Positions 33,350-45,303 of a DNA stretch of 64,000 bases are shown here, one piece after another. Origin of the DNA: Cryptomeria japonica (Eukaryota; Streptophyta; Pinopsida; Cupressales; Cupressaceae). A model generated the notes under the pieces. It did no database searches. It saw nothing but the letters and a program-made list of their open reading frames with translations, and had not been told where the DNA came from. Position 1 is the first letter of the stretch. Each line of letters starts with the position of its first letter. The position numbers and the translations under genes are program-made. Location of the stretch: the NCBI RefSeq assembly GCF_030272615.1, contig NC_081412.1, forward strand, positions 694,594,083 to 694,658,082, given 5' to 3'.

Positions 33350-36300
33350 TGTAGTACCCCTCCTTGATCAGCCTCTTTTGTATGTTTTGAGTTACTTCAG
33401 TGACTATTCTGTGGAACATTATTGTATTTTTATTCAGATATTATGCGATGTTATTTCATGCTTTATCTGGATTTATGGTGTATGATTTATGCAGTATTTC
33501 AGTGCTTATGATTAATGTTATTTTATGGATCATTATCATGGACTAACACTTTTTCCCTTATATTGTGATGCGTTATTTATATGTTGTGTGTTTGCAAGTG
33601 TATTGGGATGTGAGGGGATGGTTTTCCTTCACTCACTCTGGTGAGACATGGAACATCATGATTCTCCTTCATCGGTGTGTTTACTATGTCTGTATATATA
33701 TATTGGTCTATATGCACGTGTGGTTCTTTGGTGCAGGACATTGCAGGTACTAGTACCGAGTAGGTACGGGGTATTGACTGCACCTAGTTTCACAGGTCTG
33801 AGCATACTTTATATACTTTATATATTCAATGGGAGTGGAGGAGATAGTTGTTTTACCCTAGCTTGACCGTAGTTACACTCGTGTGAGTGTTGTTAGTCGG
33901 TTGTGTTTCCCCCATCTGGTTGTTATGCATGTCATGGTGCCTTGGTTTGGTCATTTGAGAGTCATCATTTGATCTGTCTTGGTTTTGCGTGTTTTCATTT
34001 ATTTTAATGGTTATTTAATTTAAATGGATGATGCTATATTGTGTTGGCATAATCATTTAATTATTATGCTCTTTGATTATTGATTTATTTAAATTGATTA
34101 ATTGCTAGATTAAATGGTTAAATGTCTTAATTTATTGTGTAAAGTTGCATTAATATTTTTGTGAAATAAATAAATTGCCTAGCCATTTAAAAAGGTAAAA
34201 TACTTATGTTGAAGGGAGTATTTATGAAAGAAAAAAGCTTTCCTTTGTATTTTTCCATTTGGCCTTTTAATTTAATCATTGGAAAGAACTATTATTTTTG
34301 GGAAAGAAATAAATATGATTGCCTTTTTAGTTTTAAAATATTTAAATTTGATTGGATGAAAAACTTTAACCTAGAAGCTTGGGTTAAAAGATATTTTGGG
34401 CATCCATTTTGGGGATTCACGGCGGGAGAAGAAGATAATTTTTGGAGAGAAAATTCTAGAAAAAAAACTTCCTGAAGGAGCTGGAAATTCGACCTGGCTA
34501 CAAGACTGGACTTTCTTCATCCCTTTTGCTTGCTAATTGCTTCAAGGTTGGAGATTCCCTTCTTGTTTTGAATTTGTTTTTGAAATTGTCAGTTTGCTTC
34601 CTATGGATGGAAATTTATGTATTCTGCCTGTAGATTCTTTTTGGAATGTTGAAATGGAAGAAAGATTGCCTAATATAGTTGATTGTGTGATGCTATAAGC
34701 ATATGGTTGCATTAAGGAAAGGAATTTGTTTATTTCTTCTCTGTTGTGTGTTATTTGTTCATAGCAAGCAATGTCTTGATTTACCTCTTCTTGGAAAGAA
34801 AGAACTTTAGATTGGGTTGGCTAGGTGCTTCCTTGTTTTTAAATTATCAAGATTTGGTTAGTCATTCTTTCTAGTGTGTTTATTTTACCATTTACCTTGC
34901 TGGTAAAACTCTTCCTTAAAATTTTAGAAATTGGCACTGTATGTGTGTGCCCGTGAAATAATTCTAGAAATGGAATGTTTGAAGTGGTAAGTGTTGCCGG
35001 TTTGAAGTGGTAAGTGTTACCACTTTGAAGTGGTAAATGTCATCGGTTCAAAGTGGTAAGTGTCACCAGTTCAAAGTGGTAAGTGTCACCGGTTCGAAGT
35101 GGTAAGTGTTACCGGTTTGAAGTGGTAAGTGTTACCGGTTTGAAGTGGTAGGTGTCACCGGTTCAAAGTGGTAAGTGTTACCGGTTTGAAGTAGTAAGTG
35201 TTACCAATTCGAAGTGGTAAGTGTTACTGATTCGAAGTGGTAAGTGTTACCGGTTTGAAGTGGTAAGTGTCACCGGTTCGAAGTGGTAAGTGTTACCGGT
35301 TCGAAGTGGTAAGTGTCACCAGTTCGAAGTGGTAAGTGTTACGGGTTTGAAGTGGTAAGTGTCACTAGTTCAAAGTGGTAAGTGTTACCGGTTTGAAGTG
35401 TTAAGTGTCACCAGTTCAAAGTGGTAAGTGTTACCCGTTCGAAGTGGTAGGTGTTACCAGTTTGAAGTGGTAAGTGTCACTGATTGGTAGTGGCAGTGTT
35501 ACCAATGGTAGCAGCACTACCAGTAAGTGGTGTTTGTTGCCCCGACAGCATCACAACTATGGGTTGGTTTGACCCCCGCTTAGCTTTGAGCCCTCACAGG
35601 TCTCCAAACCAGTTTGTGTTAAGAACTTAAATTTTATAAATGGAATGTTTAAAGTGGTATTGCGTTATGTAATGTGATTTTCATGTGATTTTTATTATGT
35701 GGTTAATAAATTTATCAATGAAAATTAAGGCATGAATTAGAGATTCAAATGGGTAGATTTGGAATATTGATTAGATGTCACTGCTGGATAGGAGTGTTTT
35801 ATTTAATTTTCAATCAATGATGTTGCAAGTGTTTATGATGTTGATATTTTCAAAGATTGTCTAAGTGTGGATTTGATGTATTTAGCTGTCCTTGAAAGTG
35901 TTTATTGTAATATTTTGGTATGTGGTTTGGTCATCCTATGGTGGTGTAATTGGTACCTTTGACCAAGTCATACATGTTGGCTCCATTGTCTTAACCATGT
36001 AGTGTCTTTTCCTTATGGTTAGTCAAGAGCCAGTATGTTCCTTGTTTGACCACTTGTTTCTGATAGTGGTGTTATGGTTGTCTGCTTCACCATAGGGTCC
36101 TCAGGGAGTGACCATGCTTGTGTAGTGCCCCTTGAGAGAGTGGCTTTCGCTTGGGGGTTGCATCCAAAGTGGTAGGTATTACGGTCCAGTGAAAGTTAGA
36201 TAATAACTGGTAATCTAATCAATTGATTAGGTGGGTAGTTTCATAACATTAATAAGATAAGTACCTCGCACATAGGTGGGTGCTTGAATTGAGGTTCATA

Positions 36301-37252
36301 ATGTAGTGAGAAGGCCTGGAACAACAAACTGACCACCTTGTCTTCATGAAAGGCTGGAAGGGTTCACGCAAGACTTTGTTGGAGCCGAAGATTCGGGAGA
36401 GGTTACCAGGATGGAGATCCGAGACCTATGAGAGCCTACCAAGGTAACCATCAAGCTATGTGATGACACTCTCTCTTTAGGTTCACTTGTGTGCGTGATG
36501 TCGAGTCACTTGTGTTTTTGTGATGTTGAGTCACCTAGATTACTATGGAGTCTCTTGTGTTGTCATAGAATCGTATTGTTTTGTCAACCATGTCATGCTT
36601 ATGCTTGTTTGAGGGTCCTCAGCTATCTCCTAGAATAGTGGGGTGATTTCATTTGGGAAATACATGGTCGGGTGGTAGTGCCACTTCCCATCAGATGTTC
36701 GTATTTGTACCTTCATGGAAGGATTGGCTTCGCAGGTGTTTCTGTGGTTTGTGACTCATGCTTCATCTCATATTTTGGAGATTTTTGGTATTTGTAGACC
36801 TATGTAGTCATTGTATTAGTGTAATATTGATCTTATGTAACCTTGTAATTGGATGAGACCTATCCTTTATGTTTATTGAGATGCTATGTATTGGAAGAAC
36901 AATGTAATCCTATGTTTGGATGTTTTTATTAGTTTCCTTGATGATGTTAGTAAATGCTTATTGAAGTGGAAATTATGTTGTATCCTTTCAATCTTTCTAT
37001 GATGAATCTTTATTTTCTTTGGCTACTTGTGATCATTGAGTTAATGATGCATATGTGGATTTATGATTTTGTGGAATGTATTCATAAAGTTAATTCTTCA
37101 TTGGTAACCCTTAAGGAATTCTAGTGTAAGTCTTCCGCTTGTGTTATCATGCATGTTGTGTAAATGCACTTATGATGTTTATACTTTAACAAAAATAATT
37201 TGTTTCACCCTTATTGTGGGTTTTCCTTCGAGGTTCCTGGTGGGGCATTACA
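33350..37252 (+). mobile_element. 3' LTR of the chromovirus
   Basis: 3,903 bp from TGTAGTACCCC to GGGGCATTACA; it matches the 5' LTR along its length apart from the nested solo LTR, the size of the minisatellite, a short duplication around 36,490-36,530 (GTGATGT.GAGTCAC) and about 70 bp near 36,650-36,720 missing from the 5' copy. It is the uninterrupted reference that defines the solo-LTR insertion point. Confidence 0.93.
34978..35490. repeat. 23-bp minisatellite in 3' LTR
   Basis: About 22 units of the same 23-bp repeat as in the 5' LTR, in the same position and orientation. It ends in the same half-repeat GGTAGTGGCAGTGTTACC. Confidence 0.95.
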
Positions 37253-37257
37253 CTGGC

Positions 37258-38256
37258 ACTCTAACCAATGATCATGAAAATGGGCAAGTCATGGAAGCCC
37301 TTATTAGTAGCTTGTCCGATATTGAGTTCATTGATGTACAAGATAAGGACACTCCTAAGGATGTATGGGATACATTGGAAACCATTTATGGTGGTGATGA
37401 GCATGTCAAGCAAGCTAAGGAAGAGAGCCTTAGAGGAAAATTTAAAGACATGAGGATGGTTGAAGGAGAGACCATTCAACAATATGGCATAAGGATCAAG
37501 ACTGTGGTTGGAGATATCAAGAGCACTAGTGGAACAATTGATGATGCCACTGTTGTCAGTAAAGTTTTGAAATCATTGTTACTAGTCTATGCAATCAGAG
37601 TTGCTGCTATTCAGGAGCTAAGGTCTATCGACAAAACCAAGGTATCCTTAGACTCTATCATTGCAAAGTTGATTGTATATGAGTTGAAGAGCTATGATGG
37701 TAGTGTTCAGAAGACTGAGTTAGCCTTTAGAGCATCTATTGCACCAACTAGAAAAGGAAAAGAAGTAAGTACCAGTTATGAATCTAGGTAATGGAGAGAT
37801 ATGGATGATGAAGAGATTTTGATGGAGTTTGAAGCTCTTCTTGCCAAGAGACTTCTGAAAGGCACCAGAAAATATAGAGGTAAGCTTCCTTTAAAATGTT
37901 TTTTCTGCAATAATATAGGACATATAGCTGTTAACTGTCCTAACAATGACAATAAGGATAAACCAAAGAGGTTTAGAAATTATAAAGGAGGAGGTAGGAG
38001 AAATTGTCTTGTTGCAGTGGATGAAGGTGTTAATGATGAAGAATTTGAGGATGAAGAGAATGAAGACATAGTGTATGTAGCTGTAAAGGAAGAAGTGTCT
38101 GACAAGAAAGCCCTTGTCTCTTGCATTGATAGGTCAAATGAGTGTATTATTGATAGTGGGTGTTCTCACTACATGACTGGTGACCGGAGAAATTTTCTGT
38201 CTCTGGAAGAATATGATGGAGGTGTTGTCTGATTTGGCAACGATGCACCATGCTTG
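37258..38256 (+). pseudogene. Copia element 3 gag, second part, and protease start
   Basis: Continues the gag begun at 20009, in the frame expected. It shows the retrotransposon gag domain (VWDTLETIYGG, EESLRGKFKDMRM, YGIRIKTVV), a TAA at 37789 where Gln is likely, then a perfect CCHC knuckle CFFCNNIGHIAVNC near 37899-37940. An acidic linker follows and then the protease active site CIIDSGCSHYMTGD near 38138-38180. TGA at 38230 stands for the Trp usual in VWFG. The sequence is cut at 38256 by an inverted LTR. Gag packages RNA; the protease matures the polyprotein. Confidence 0.92.
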
Positions 38257-38749
38257 TGTTAGGCCCAATATGGAAAGCTAATGTACTCAGAGGGGAGGGG
38301 TGAATCGGTACTCCAAAACTTTTCTTGAATAATAACTTTACTATTGTGCATAAATAGAATAGTGCAATAACATAAAATAAAGTTAAAACAAATAGATAAC
38401 AATCATACATGATTCACTCCATAACACATATATTTTGGTTATGCAGAAACTCTTGATTAGAGAGAAAAACTGCGGTGCAGATGGCACCCACAACTTCACT
38501 GCTGCAATAATAAAGAATGGTTGGTTAGAGCTACATTTTAGCTATTTCTGATAGCATACCTTGTTAGGAGTAACAAGATCTGTTAGATCTACCTTGCTAA
38601 AGGATTTTACAACATTTATTCTGAATGTTGCACCTGGTTAGAGGCTTTACAATTTATAGACTTGATTAGAGTCTTTTACCCTATTAAAGGTTTCTCTTTC
38701 AACTTCACAATATTACAATAAAATCATTACAAATATCTGCAACTTTACA
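38257..38749 (-). mobile_element. Inverted LTR or LTR fragment
   Basis: On the minus strand this ends ...CCATATTGGGCCTAACA and carries the CACCCCTCCCCTCTGAGTAC end, TAAC..GGT words and a CACCGCAGTTTTTC...GAGTTTC block, all like the copia LTRs here. It directly follows the integrase of the Tat-type element, with no clear purine tract between. It may be that element's 3' LTR or the remnant of another copia insertion. The TTACAATAAAATCATTAC word occurs twice (38713 and 38745). The right-hand end is approximate. Confidence 0.55.
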
Positions 38750-38761
38750 ATAAAATCATTA

Positions 38762-39800
38762 CTAAGTGTAGAATCTCTTCAAGTGGATGGTGTTAATTGG
38801 TTCATGGATTTGTTCTGCTTCTGGTGTTGAGAGTTGGTAAGTGCCAGACCCAGAGACTATGGTAACAATGTAGGTACCCAACCAGTTGGGTTCAAACTTC
38901 CCTTTTTGTTCTCGATGTTGTTGATTTTTAGGATTCTCTCTCAAAACAAGGTCACCAACCTGAAATTTTTCTGTGTCGAACTTTCTTGTTATAGCCTCTA
39001 CACATTATCTTTTGGTAAGCTCTTGGATGATTGAACTCCACTTGCCGACGTTCATCTTTCAACTCGAGTTCTTGCAATCTAGATATTATGTGATCTTCAT
39101 CAATGATAATAACTTGCAAAGAAACACTCAAAGAAGAAATTTCAACCTCAATAGGCAAGACTGCTTCGGCCCCATACACCAAAGAAAAAGGTGTAGCCCC
39201 AGTAGGTGTTCTGATGCTTGTTCTATAAGCCCATAGTGTCAGATTGAGCTATAGATGCCAATCCTTTCTAGATTTATTGACTATTCTATGCAGGATGGTC
39301 AATAAAGTTTTGTTAGATGCTTTAGCCTATCCATTACCTTGAGGGTAGTATTGGAAGACCAATGTTGTTTGATTTTGAACTTGTCACGGAGCTCATCTAT
39401 ATCCTTTTTCTTGAACTGCCCCCCATTGTGAGTTACAATTGAGGAGGGGATTCCATACCTATAGATAATGTAGTTAAGAATGAAGATAGCCACTTCTTTG
39501 TCAGTTTCTTTGATTAGCGAAACTTCTTCAACCCACTTAGTGAAGTATTCGATGATAGTTATCATAAAATTATGTCCATTGGATGATGAAAGATAGATTT
39601 GGCCAATGAGGTTGAACACCCATTGTTGAAAAGGCTAATGTGTGATAAAGGGTATGAGCTCCCTTGTTGGAGCATGTATGAGATTGCCATACAACTAGCT
39701 TTTCTGACAAGTTTTAGCAAATTTTAAAGCATCTTTTTTTATATTTGTCCAATAGTAGCCAACCCTTACTAGTTTTCGAGCTAGAGTTAGACCATTTGAG
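38762..39800 (-). pseudogene. Tat element integrase
   Basis: Reading the minus strand: a zinc-binding start with HEGICGSHSNG, LVRVGYYW and a C..C near 39700; the catalytic core with NGHNFMITIIEYFTKWVEEVSL, YGIPSSIVTHNGGQF (39299-39619); then VYGAEAVLPIEVEI and a C-terminal end finishing HLKRFY and TAG at 38762. The first catalytic Asp lies before the readable frame; the second, in IVTDNG, is His here. The Glu-containing part after the core is lost in a frame change at about 39,330. It would insert the DNA copy. Confidence 0.85.
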
Positions 39801-40149
39801 TGAGATCCACAAATACCTTCATGGACTTCAGATAATGCATGTTGAGACTCTTCAAGTTCTAGACACCTAAGAAAAGTACTATCTAAACCTCGCCTATATA
39901 GATAGTTAGCGATGATGACATATCATGAAGCATTACGGATTGGGTTTTTTTTCTCATTGTGAGTTAGGTTATCAAGGATGATTTGGTCACATAAGTAGGA
40001 GTAGATATGGTTATAGAGAGATGAGTCATGTCCAATGATAGAAAATACCATCTAGGAATCAAGGGAATCATAAGAAGGATAGCGAAGCTCTTCCACCAAG
40101 AACTCATAGCAGAACTGTGTTTCTTGTAGTTGTGGTATAGATGCCAATG

Positions 40150-40515
40150 TAACCATAGCATCTGCTGCTTTGTTTGCTAATGTGGGAATCTGCTAAAATT
40201 AAACAAAGACAAAGTATTTCTTAAAGTAATCAACCATTGTATTATAGGGCATCATTTTTTCATCCTGAGTTTGATACACATTGTTGATCTGGTTGACTAT
40301 TAGCTAAGAGTAACCATAGATGCATAGCTCAACAACCTTCCATTCAATAGCCAGTTTGATTCCATTCACCAAGGCTTCATATTCTTCAATATTGTTGGTA
40401 CAAGGAAAGAGTATCTTGTACGTGCCTTTGGAACTGCGTATCTCTGAGGAGTGATAAAAATAATCCCAACACTAGAACCTTGTTGAGTAAAAGATCCATC
40501 AAAGAACATTTTCGA
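40150..40515 (-). pseudogene. Second (archaeal-type) RNase H
   Basis: The minus strand reads MFFDGSFTQQGSSVGIIFITP, then after a frame change CTNNIEEYEALVNGIKLAIEWKV, VELCIYGYS, a stop where Gln is likely, LIVNQINN and finally NKAADAMVTLA. The pattern D..G.G, E.YEAL, YGDS.L is that of the archaeal-like RNase H that plant Tat elements acquired in addition to their own. The Asp of YGDS is Tyr here, so it would be inactive. Confidence 0.8.
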
Positions 40516-40599
40516 GGATCGCTAAGTAAGATGCATTATAGATTCATCTAGAAATTCTATGTTCATAGGTTGATTATCTTCGAGTGGAAACCAACAAGT

Positions 40600-40935
40600 T
40601 GATCTGCAATGACTTATCCTTTTATAGCTTTGCATTCTACATACTCAATGTCAAATTATGTGAGTATCATAACCCATTTAACCAGTCTCCCTGTGAGTGT
40701 TTCTTTGCTTAGAAGATATTTCAGAGGATCAATCTTAGCAACCAGCTTGATAGAATGTGCTAGCATGTAATGTCTCAATTTATGTGAAGCAAAGACCACT
40801 GCCAAACAAGCTTTCTCAATGTTAGTGTAATTCATCTCATAGGACACCAACATCCTATTGATATAGTATATAGCTCGTTCCTTGTTGTTCTCATCCTATT
40901 GAGCCAAAATTACCCCTAGTGATGTGTCAATGAAC
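40600..40935 (-). pseudogene. Tat element RNase H
   Basis: The usual gypsy RNase H after the polymerase. Minus strand: SLGVILAQ, a stop, DENNKERAIYYINRMLVSYEMNYTNIEKACLAVVFASHKLRHYMLAHSIKLVAKIDPLKYLLSK in pieces. The Glu of NIEKACLA fits the catalytic Glu, and DPLKYLL the box before the last Asp. Its start is separated from the polymerase by the 770-bp foreign block at 40936-41705. Confidence 0.85.
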
Positions 40936-41705
40936 TTTGGTATAGGAAGAATTTTCACATATGTGGCTTCCTTTCATTTGGTATTAACATATGAGAACCT
41001 CAGATTCTAGGTGTTGGGTAGAGGGTTTCTAATCTTTGTTTGAATAAGAACTTGTACAAAGAGGGTTTCTCCTCCTCTCCATCTCACATTTGATCCTCTA
41101 GGCTTAGTTGAGGGTAAGCCGCTTACGAATGGTGAGGAGCCTTCTATTTTGGACCCAATAACCTTAGGGCATGCAAAAAAAGGGCTAACCCCTTTCATGA
41201 CTATAGTGCTTTTTTCCTGGAGTACATTCATTTGGAAAAAACTAGCCCTACTCATCAACCTTCACAGGATCTATCTCTCTCCTATTGGTGAGTGTTGATT
41301 TATTTTGGGATTCATGCCGAGGCACCTGTCCTTTGCTTTGGTGCTTAAATGGACCAAATCAAATTGGAGCAATTTGTCTACTCAAGTGATTAAATCATTG
41401 GATTTTGGGTTTTTTCAAAATATTTTATTTCTATTTCTTTGTTTATATATATATATTTGTCATCTTCTATTTTTTATTCTTTTTATTTCTTGTTGTGCTA
41501 TTGTAAGTGTGTTTATTTCTTTTTCATATTTTATTGTACTTTTTCTTTCATTTCTTGTCTTCCTTCATTCCTTGTTCTTTGTGCTTCCTCCCTACCTCTT
41601 TTTAGCTCCCTTGGTCTTCTACTTTCTCATTTTTTCATGTTCTCTAACTATTTTTATCTTGATGATGGAACATGGAGTGTGATCCAAAATGTTGATGAAA
41701 AAAAA
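40936..41705. other. Foreign block inside the Tat pol region
   Basis: Sequence on both sides belongs to one pol gene: PLILD.. on the right and SLGVILAQ on the left are neighbours in related elements. The 770 bp between have no retroelement domain. A pyrimidine-rich stretch (41,410-41,650) makes two long hydrophobic plus-strand frames that look like low complexity. Part near 41,040-41,260 could be old coding DNA. No clear duplicated target or terminal repeats. Ends are placed by the loss of pol similarity and are good to perhaps 30 bp. Confidence 0.55.
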
Positions 41706-42700
41706 TAACACACAATCGAGAATCAAAGGTTTTCCTTGAATCAGTGACATCAAAATGGGTGGATTGGAAAGATATTCCTTGATCTATTTTAGGTGTTGTT
41801 CACATTCTTCATCTCAATTGTATGTAACTCCATTTCCTAATGCTTTTGTGAATGGTTGAGCCTTATCTACTAGTTGAGAAATGAAGTGCTTTATTGATTG
41901 GAGCCGCCCCTGTAGAGTTCTCATTTGCCTTACATTCTTTGAAGGTGGTATTTCCATTATAGCTTTAACTTTTTATATATCAACTTCAATCCCTTTTGCT
42001 GAAACAATGTATCCTAGTAGTTTTCCAAGTGTAACTCCGAATGCACATTTCTTAGGATTTAGTCTGAGTTTAAACTTTCCATTTTGTCTAAGATTAGACC
42101 CAATTTTGAGAGATGTGTCGATATTTTCATAGATTTGACTAGGGTATCATCGACATAGTCTTCCATGTTTTTATGCATCATGTCATGAAAGATTATAGTT
42201 ACATCTCTTTGATAGGTAGCACTTGCATTCTTTAAGCCAAAGGGCATGCCATTCCAGCAGAAAGTTCCCTAGGCACATGTGAACATTGTTTTCTCTTAAT
42301 CTTCAGGTGTGATTTTGATTTGGTTGTAGCCAGAAAATCCATCCATTAGAGATTACATCTCATAACCAGCAGTCATGTCCCCTATCATGTCAATGTTAGG
42401 CAGTGGAAAATCATCTTTTGGACATGCCTTGTTTAAGTCTTTGAATTTTGTGCAGAGGTGGATTAATTTATCAGGTTTTGAAACAAGGACAATGTTGGAT
42501 TTCCACTTAGCATAATCAATTGCTTGGATGAATCCTTCTTTGAGTAAATTTTCTAGCTTAGCTTTACTAAGCAATGCAACATGAGGAGAAATAGAAAGAT
42601 GGTGCATTATAAGGTCAGGATCCAAACCTGGCATATCAGAATATGTCCATGCGAAGTTGATCTTTTTCTCTATGAAGAAATCAATAAACTCTTTCAATTA
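41706..42700 (-). pseudogene. Tat element reverse transcriptase
   Basis: Minus strand, right to left: a lead with FAWTYSDMPGLDPDLIMHHLSI, then LLKEGFIQAIDYAKWKSNIVLVSKPDK, CTKFKDLNKACPKDDFPLPNIDMIGD (42353-42697), a frame change near the middle where the GYNQI box should be, MPFGLKNASATYQRDV, and YVDDTLVKS near 42,150. The YVDD catalytic pair is intact. The fingers and palm are therefore traceable, the copy is interrupted by stops near 42,250 and 42,350. After about 42,060 it continues towards the thumb with poorer similarity and ends at LSNPPILMSLIQGKPLILD. Confidence 0.9.
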
Positions 42701-44155
42701 TTTTGCTGATAGGGATTGAGCCACATGTATTATATGTTGAATTTCCTTTGTTCCCATGTTCACTAGTTGTGTAGGTTCAATCAGTACTGATGATCTCTCT
42801 TGAAAGTGATTAGGCATAATATCAAGCATCTAACCTTCAGGTTCCTCAAGGAGCTTTTTACCATCAGATATGTCTTTTATTTTTACTTTTTTCAGTTATG
42901 ATACCACCACAGTGTGATTTTTTCCATTAGAACACTTTTTTTTCTTCTTTTGATATTTGAGAGTAAGATACTTGACATTTGGTTCTGTCATGTTCGTACT
43001 CTGTTCATTGATGGAAGAGTTCATGGGTTCAACTACATTAAGGTAACATGCTAAGGAATACTCGTTGGAAAAAGTAGGGATATCCATGGGTTGGTCTTGT
43101 AGAGTATGGTCAATAAGCTTAGGGTATATCGAGGATAAAGATTCAATGGGTTCAAGGGAATTCACAATATTGTCTTCACAACCGTGGACCGTCAAGTTGA
43201 GTTCTAGAAGACTAACTTGTGTTAGAATCTTGAGACTGGTAGGAGTTATAACATGATTATCAAAACCTACATTAGCATTTAGATATTGTAACCTAGCAGA
43301 CCTATCACTAGACCCTTCTCCTACTTCAGACTAGACTATGTATTGTGGTTCAACAACAATCACTTTTTTCAGACAGAGTTTCAACATTCATGACAAGGTA
43401 GTCATAGTTTGGTGTTGAATAAGTAATGTCATAGATGGAGCTCATTTCAGGCTGATCAAAGTTAGAAGATGAAGCATCTAACTCCTCTTCAAGTGACTCA
43501 ATAAAAGCATGTATGGTATCAATATGAACATGTTTTATGCAGCAAGTTCCTTCTTGTTTTGCTTCAGTGATAACCTGTAGTTGACATATCTATTCACATA
43601 GCCTTGATGACTCTACCAGCTTCTATCTTCTTTCCCATTTAGCTTCTTCTAGATTGGTGACCGGTCTTGCTTGACTAGCCTCTAGTTCTTCAGTTGTGTT
43701 CCCATACCTGATTTTTTTGTCTCATTAGATGGATATACAATAGGTGAGTGATTTTCATGTGCTTTCTCTTTTCTTAGTTGTTGCTCATAAGCTTCTTGTC
43801 TTTTTAGTCAAACTTCCTCTAGTTCTTGTTATAGCTTCATGTATGTTATTTCTTGTGCTTCATATATAGTATCATTGGATTCTTTAGTAGATGCATCTGA
43901 TAGAGGTTTTGGACCCCATTCATACTCATTTGAGTCTATTTTTTATTCTTCTTTTGGCATCATTCTCGTATATGTGACAGGAATGTTTAAAGGTGAAAAC
44001 ATTTATTTTATTCTTTCCACTCATTCTCTCATTTCTTCTAGAATTTCTTCTTATGGTATTTTTCCTACTGGTACCTATGGAACTTGGTTATAAGCTTCTT
44101 CTTTTCTTTTGATCACCAACTCTTCTTATTCTTTCTCATATTCTTTTTGAGTTTT
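42701..44155 (-). other. Linker between G-patch and polymerase
   Basis: About 1.45 kb without a recognised domain. Short minus-strand frames (for example 42,896-43,195, with NSLEPIESLSSIYPKLIDHTL) read as an acidic, Ser/Asn-rich spacer of the kind found between protease and polymerase in Tat-like elements. Broken by many stops. Confidence 0.5.
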
Positions 44156-44395
44156 CTATATGTTTACTTCCTCTGGTGTTTGATGTGGCTGATAAGATTG
44201 TCTCTTTTGACTTGATGATTTATCTAGATGGTACTCAAGTTTGGTTTTGTCCTTTGTAGACTTGGTTTGCAACTTGATGGGTTTGGTAATTCCTTCTTGA
44301 CGTTTTCCCAGAGGACCTTTACCTGAATACCCCATGCGTTGGATTATTTGATAGCCTTTATCATATTGTTTAGGGGAAATTTCACAACATTGCAC
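44156..44395 (-). pseudogene. G-patch domain of the Tat element
   Basis: Minus strand: YQIIQRMGYSGKGPLGKRQEG, then ITKPIKL. The spacing MGY..GKG.LG...EGI.KPI is that of a G-patch, a Gly-rich nucleic-acid- or helicase-binding motif. G-patches are known next to the protease in several retroviruses and in some plant gypsy elements. One extra residue (GKGPLGK for GKGLGK) departs from the consensus. The frame is open for 80 codons; further up it joins the protease part. Confidence 0.7.
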
Positions 44396-44439
44396 TTCTT
44401 GATCTTCATTTTCCCCTCTGTAAAGTCATTTGAGAACAA

Positions 44440-45078
44440 CTACCTCTTTTGTTTCATTTGCAAAGGAAGCAAAGGATTGCACAAAAGTACCATCATAGAT
44501 GACATTTGTAGGTGAATTTTGTGGTTACATAGCTTCATATGGTTTTTCATATTGTCTAGGTGTGATGGAGGAAGAGACATTAGTGAAAGTACAGGTTCTA
44601 TCTTGTATCTATCCATGCCAACATCTGTGGTTTTTAGTTTCTTTTCTAAGTCCTTCATCATAGCTTTTGAACTCTTAGCTATAGAGGTTTCTTTATTGTG
44701 AGGAACAAGAATATCAACACATTGTTTTAATGCATTGCAAGTGTAACTGGTATCAACAAGAATATTGACCTCAACTCCATTATAGGGAAACTTCAAGCAT
44801 TGATGGTATGTAGATGATACTTCGTGTATATCATGAATCAATGGTCTGCCTAGCAAAATGTTGTAAGATAGAGAAATGTCAAGCACTTGACAAATAACAT
44901 CTCTTTCCATGGGTCCTACTCTGATTGGTAATAGCACCAGACCCTTAAAGATTCTCTCTTCTTCATCATAATCTTTTATTGTTATCTTCTTTCTTGGATC
45001 TATATCATTCTCATAAAATCCCAATTGTATGAGTAGATTGTAAGTCAAAATTTTTAGCCCAATGCCTCCATCTATCAA
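44440..45078 (-). pseudogene. Tat element protease region
   Basis: A 212-codon frame. It begins after the active-site Asp with MIDGGIGLKILTYNLLIQLGF, goes on with DPRKKITIKDYDEEERIFKG, GPMERDVICQVLDISLSYNILLGRPLIHD and HQCLKFPYNGVEVNI. The LLGRPLIHD segment is the second conserved box (ILG.W-like) of retropepsins of this group. The catalytic DSG would lie just upstream, at 45,080-45,100 (LIDGGIG may be its worn form). It would mature the element's polyprotein. No stop inside. Confidence 0.8.
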
Positions 45079-45303
45079 AACATGTTTGAATCAGTGTTTA
45101 TGGATCATGGCTACAATGTGTAATGGTTGATTATGTGGATGGTTCAAGGAATTATAATCTTCTTCAAAGAAGGATAGGTAGTGAGGTGAGGTTAGGTGAC
45201 CCACCATAGATTGAAACTGATCCAGATCTAAGTCTTTAGGGATGTTGGTAGTGAGAAAATCTTTGTCCAAGCTCTCTCTATGAGCAGGAGAGATCTTAAG
45301 CAG

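Larger units (their letters stand above)
20144..37252 (+). mobile_element. Ty3/gypsy chromovirus with very long LTRs
   Basis: A complete element of 17.1 kb: 5' LTR 20144-28609, primer site 28612-28623, gag-pol 28763-33315, polypurine tract 33340-33349, 3' LTR 33350-37252. The chromodomain at the end of integrase marks it as a chromovirus; long LTRs suit the Tekay/Del lineage. It split a copia gag. Flanking 5-mers are CTAGT (20139-20143) and CTGGC (37253-37257), a target duplication changed at two sites by transitions. Comparing the first 112 bp of the LTRs by eye gives about 7 differences. Coding parts hold many stops. Confidence 0.93.

Noticed and set aside
41305-41708. Hydrophobic plus-strand frames resembling membrane proteins
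   Set aside because: Come from a pyrimidine-rich low-complexity stretch; two overlapping frames look equally hydrophobic and neither has a family motif.
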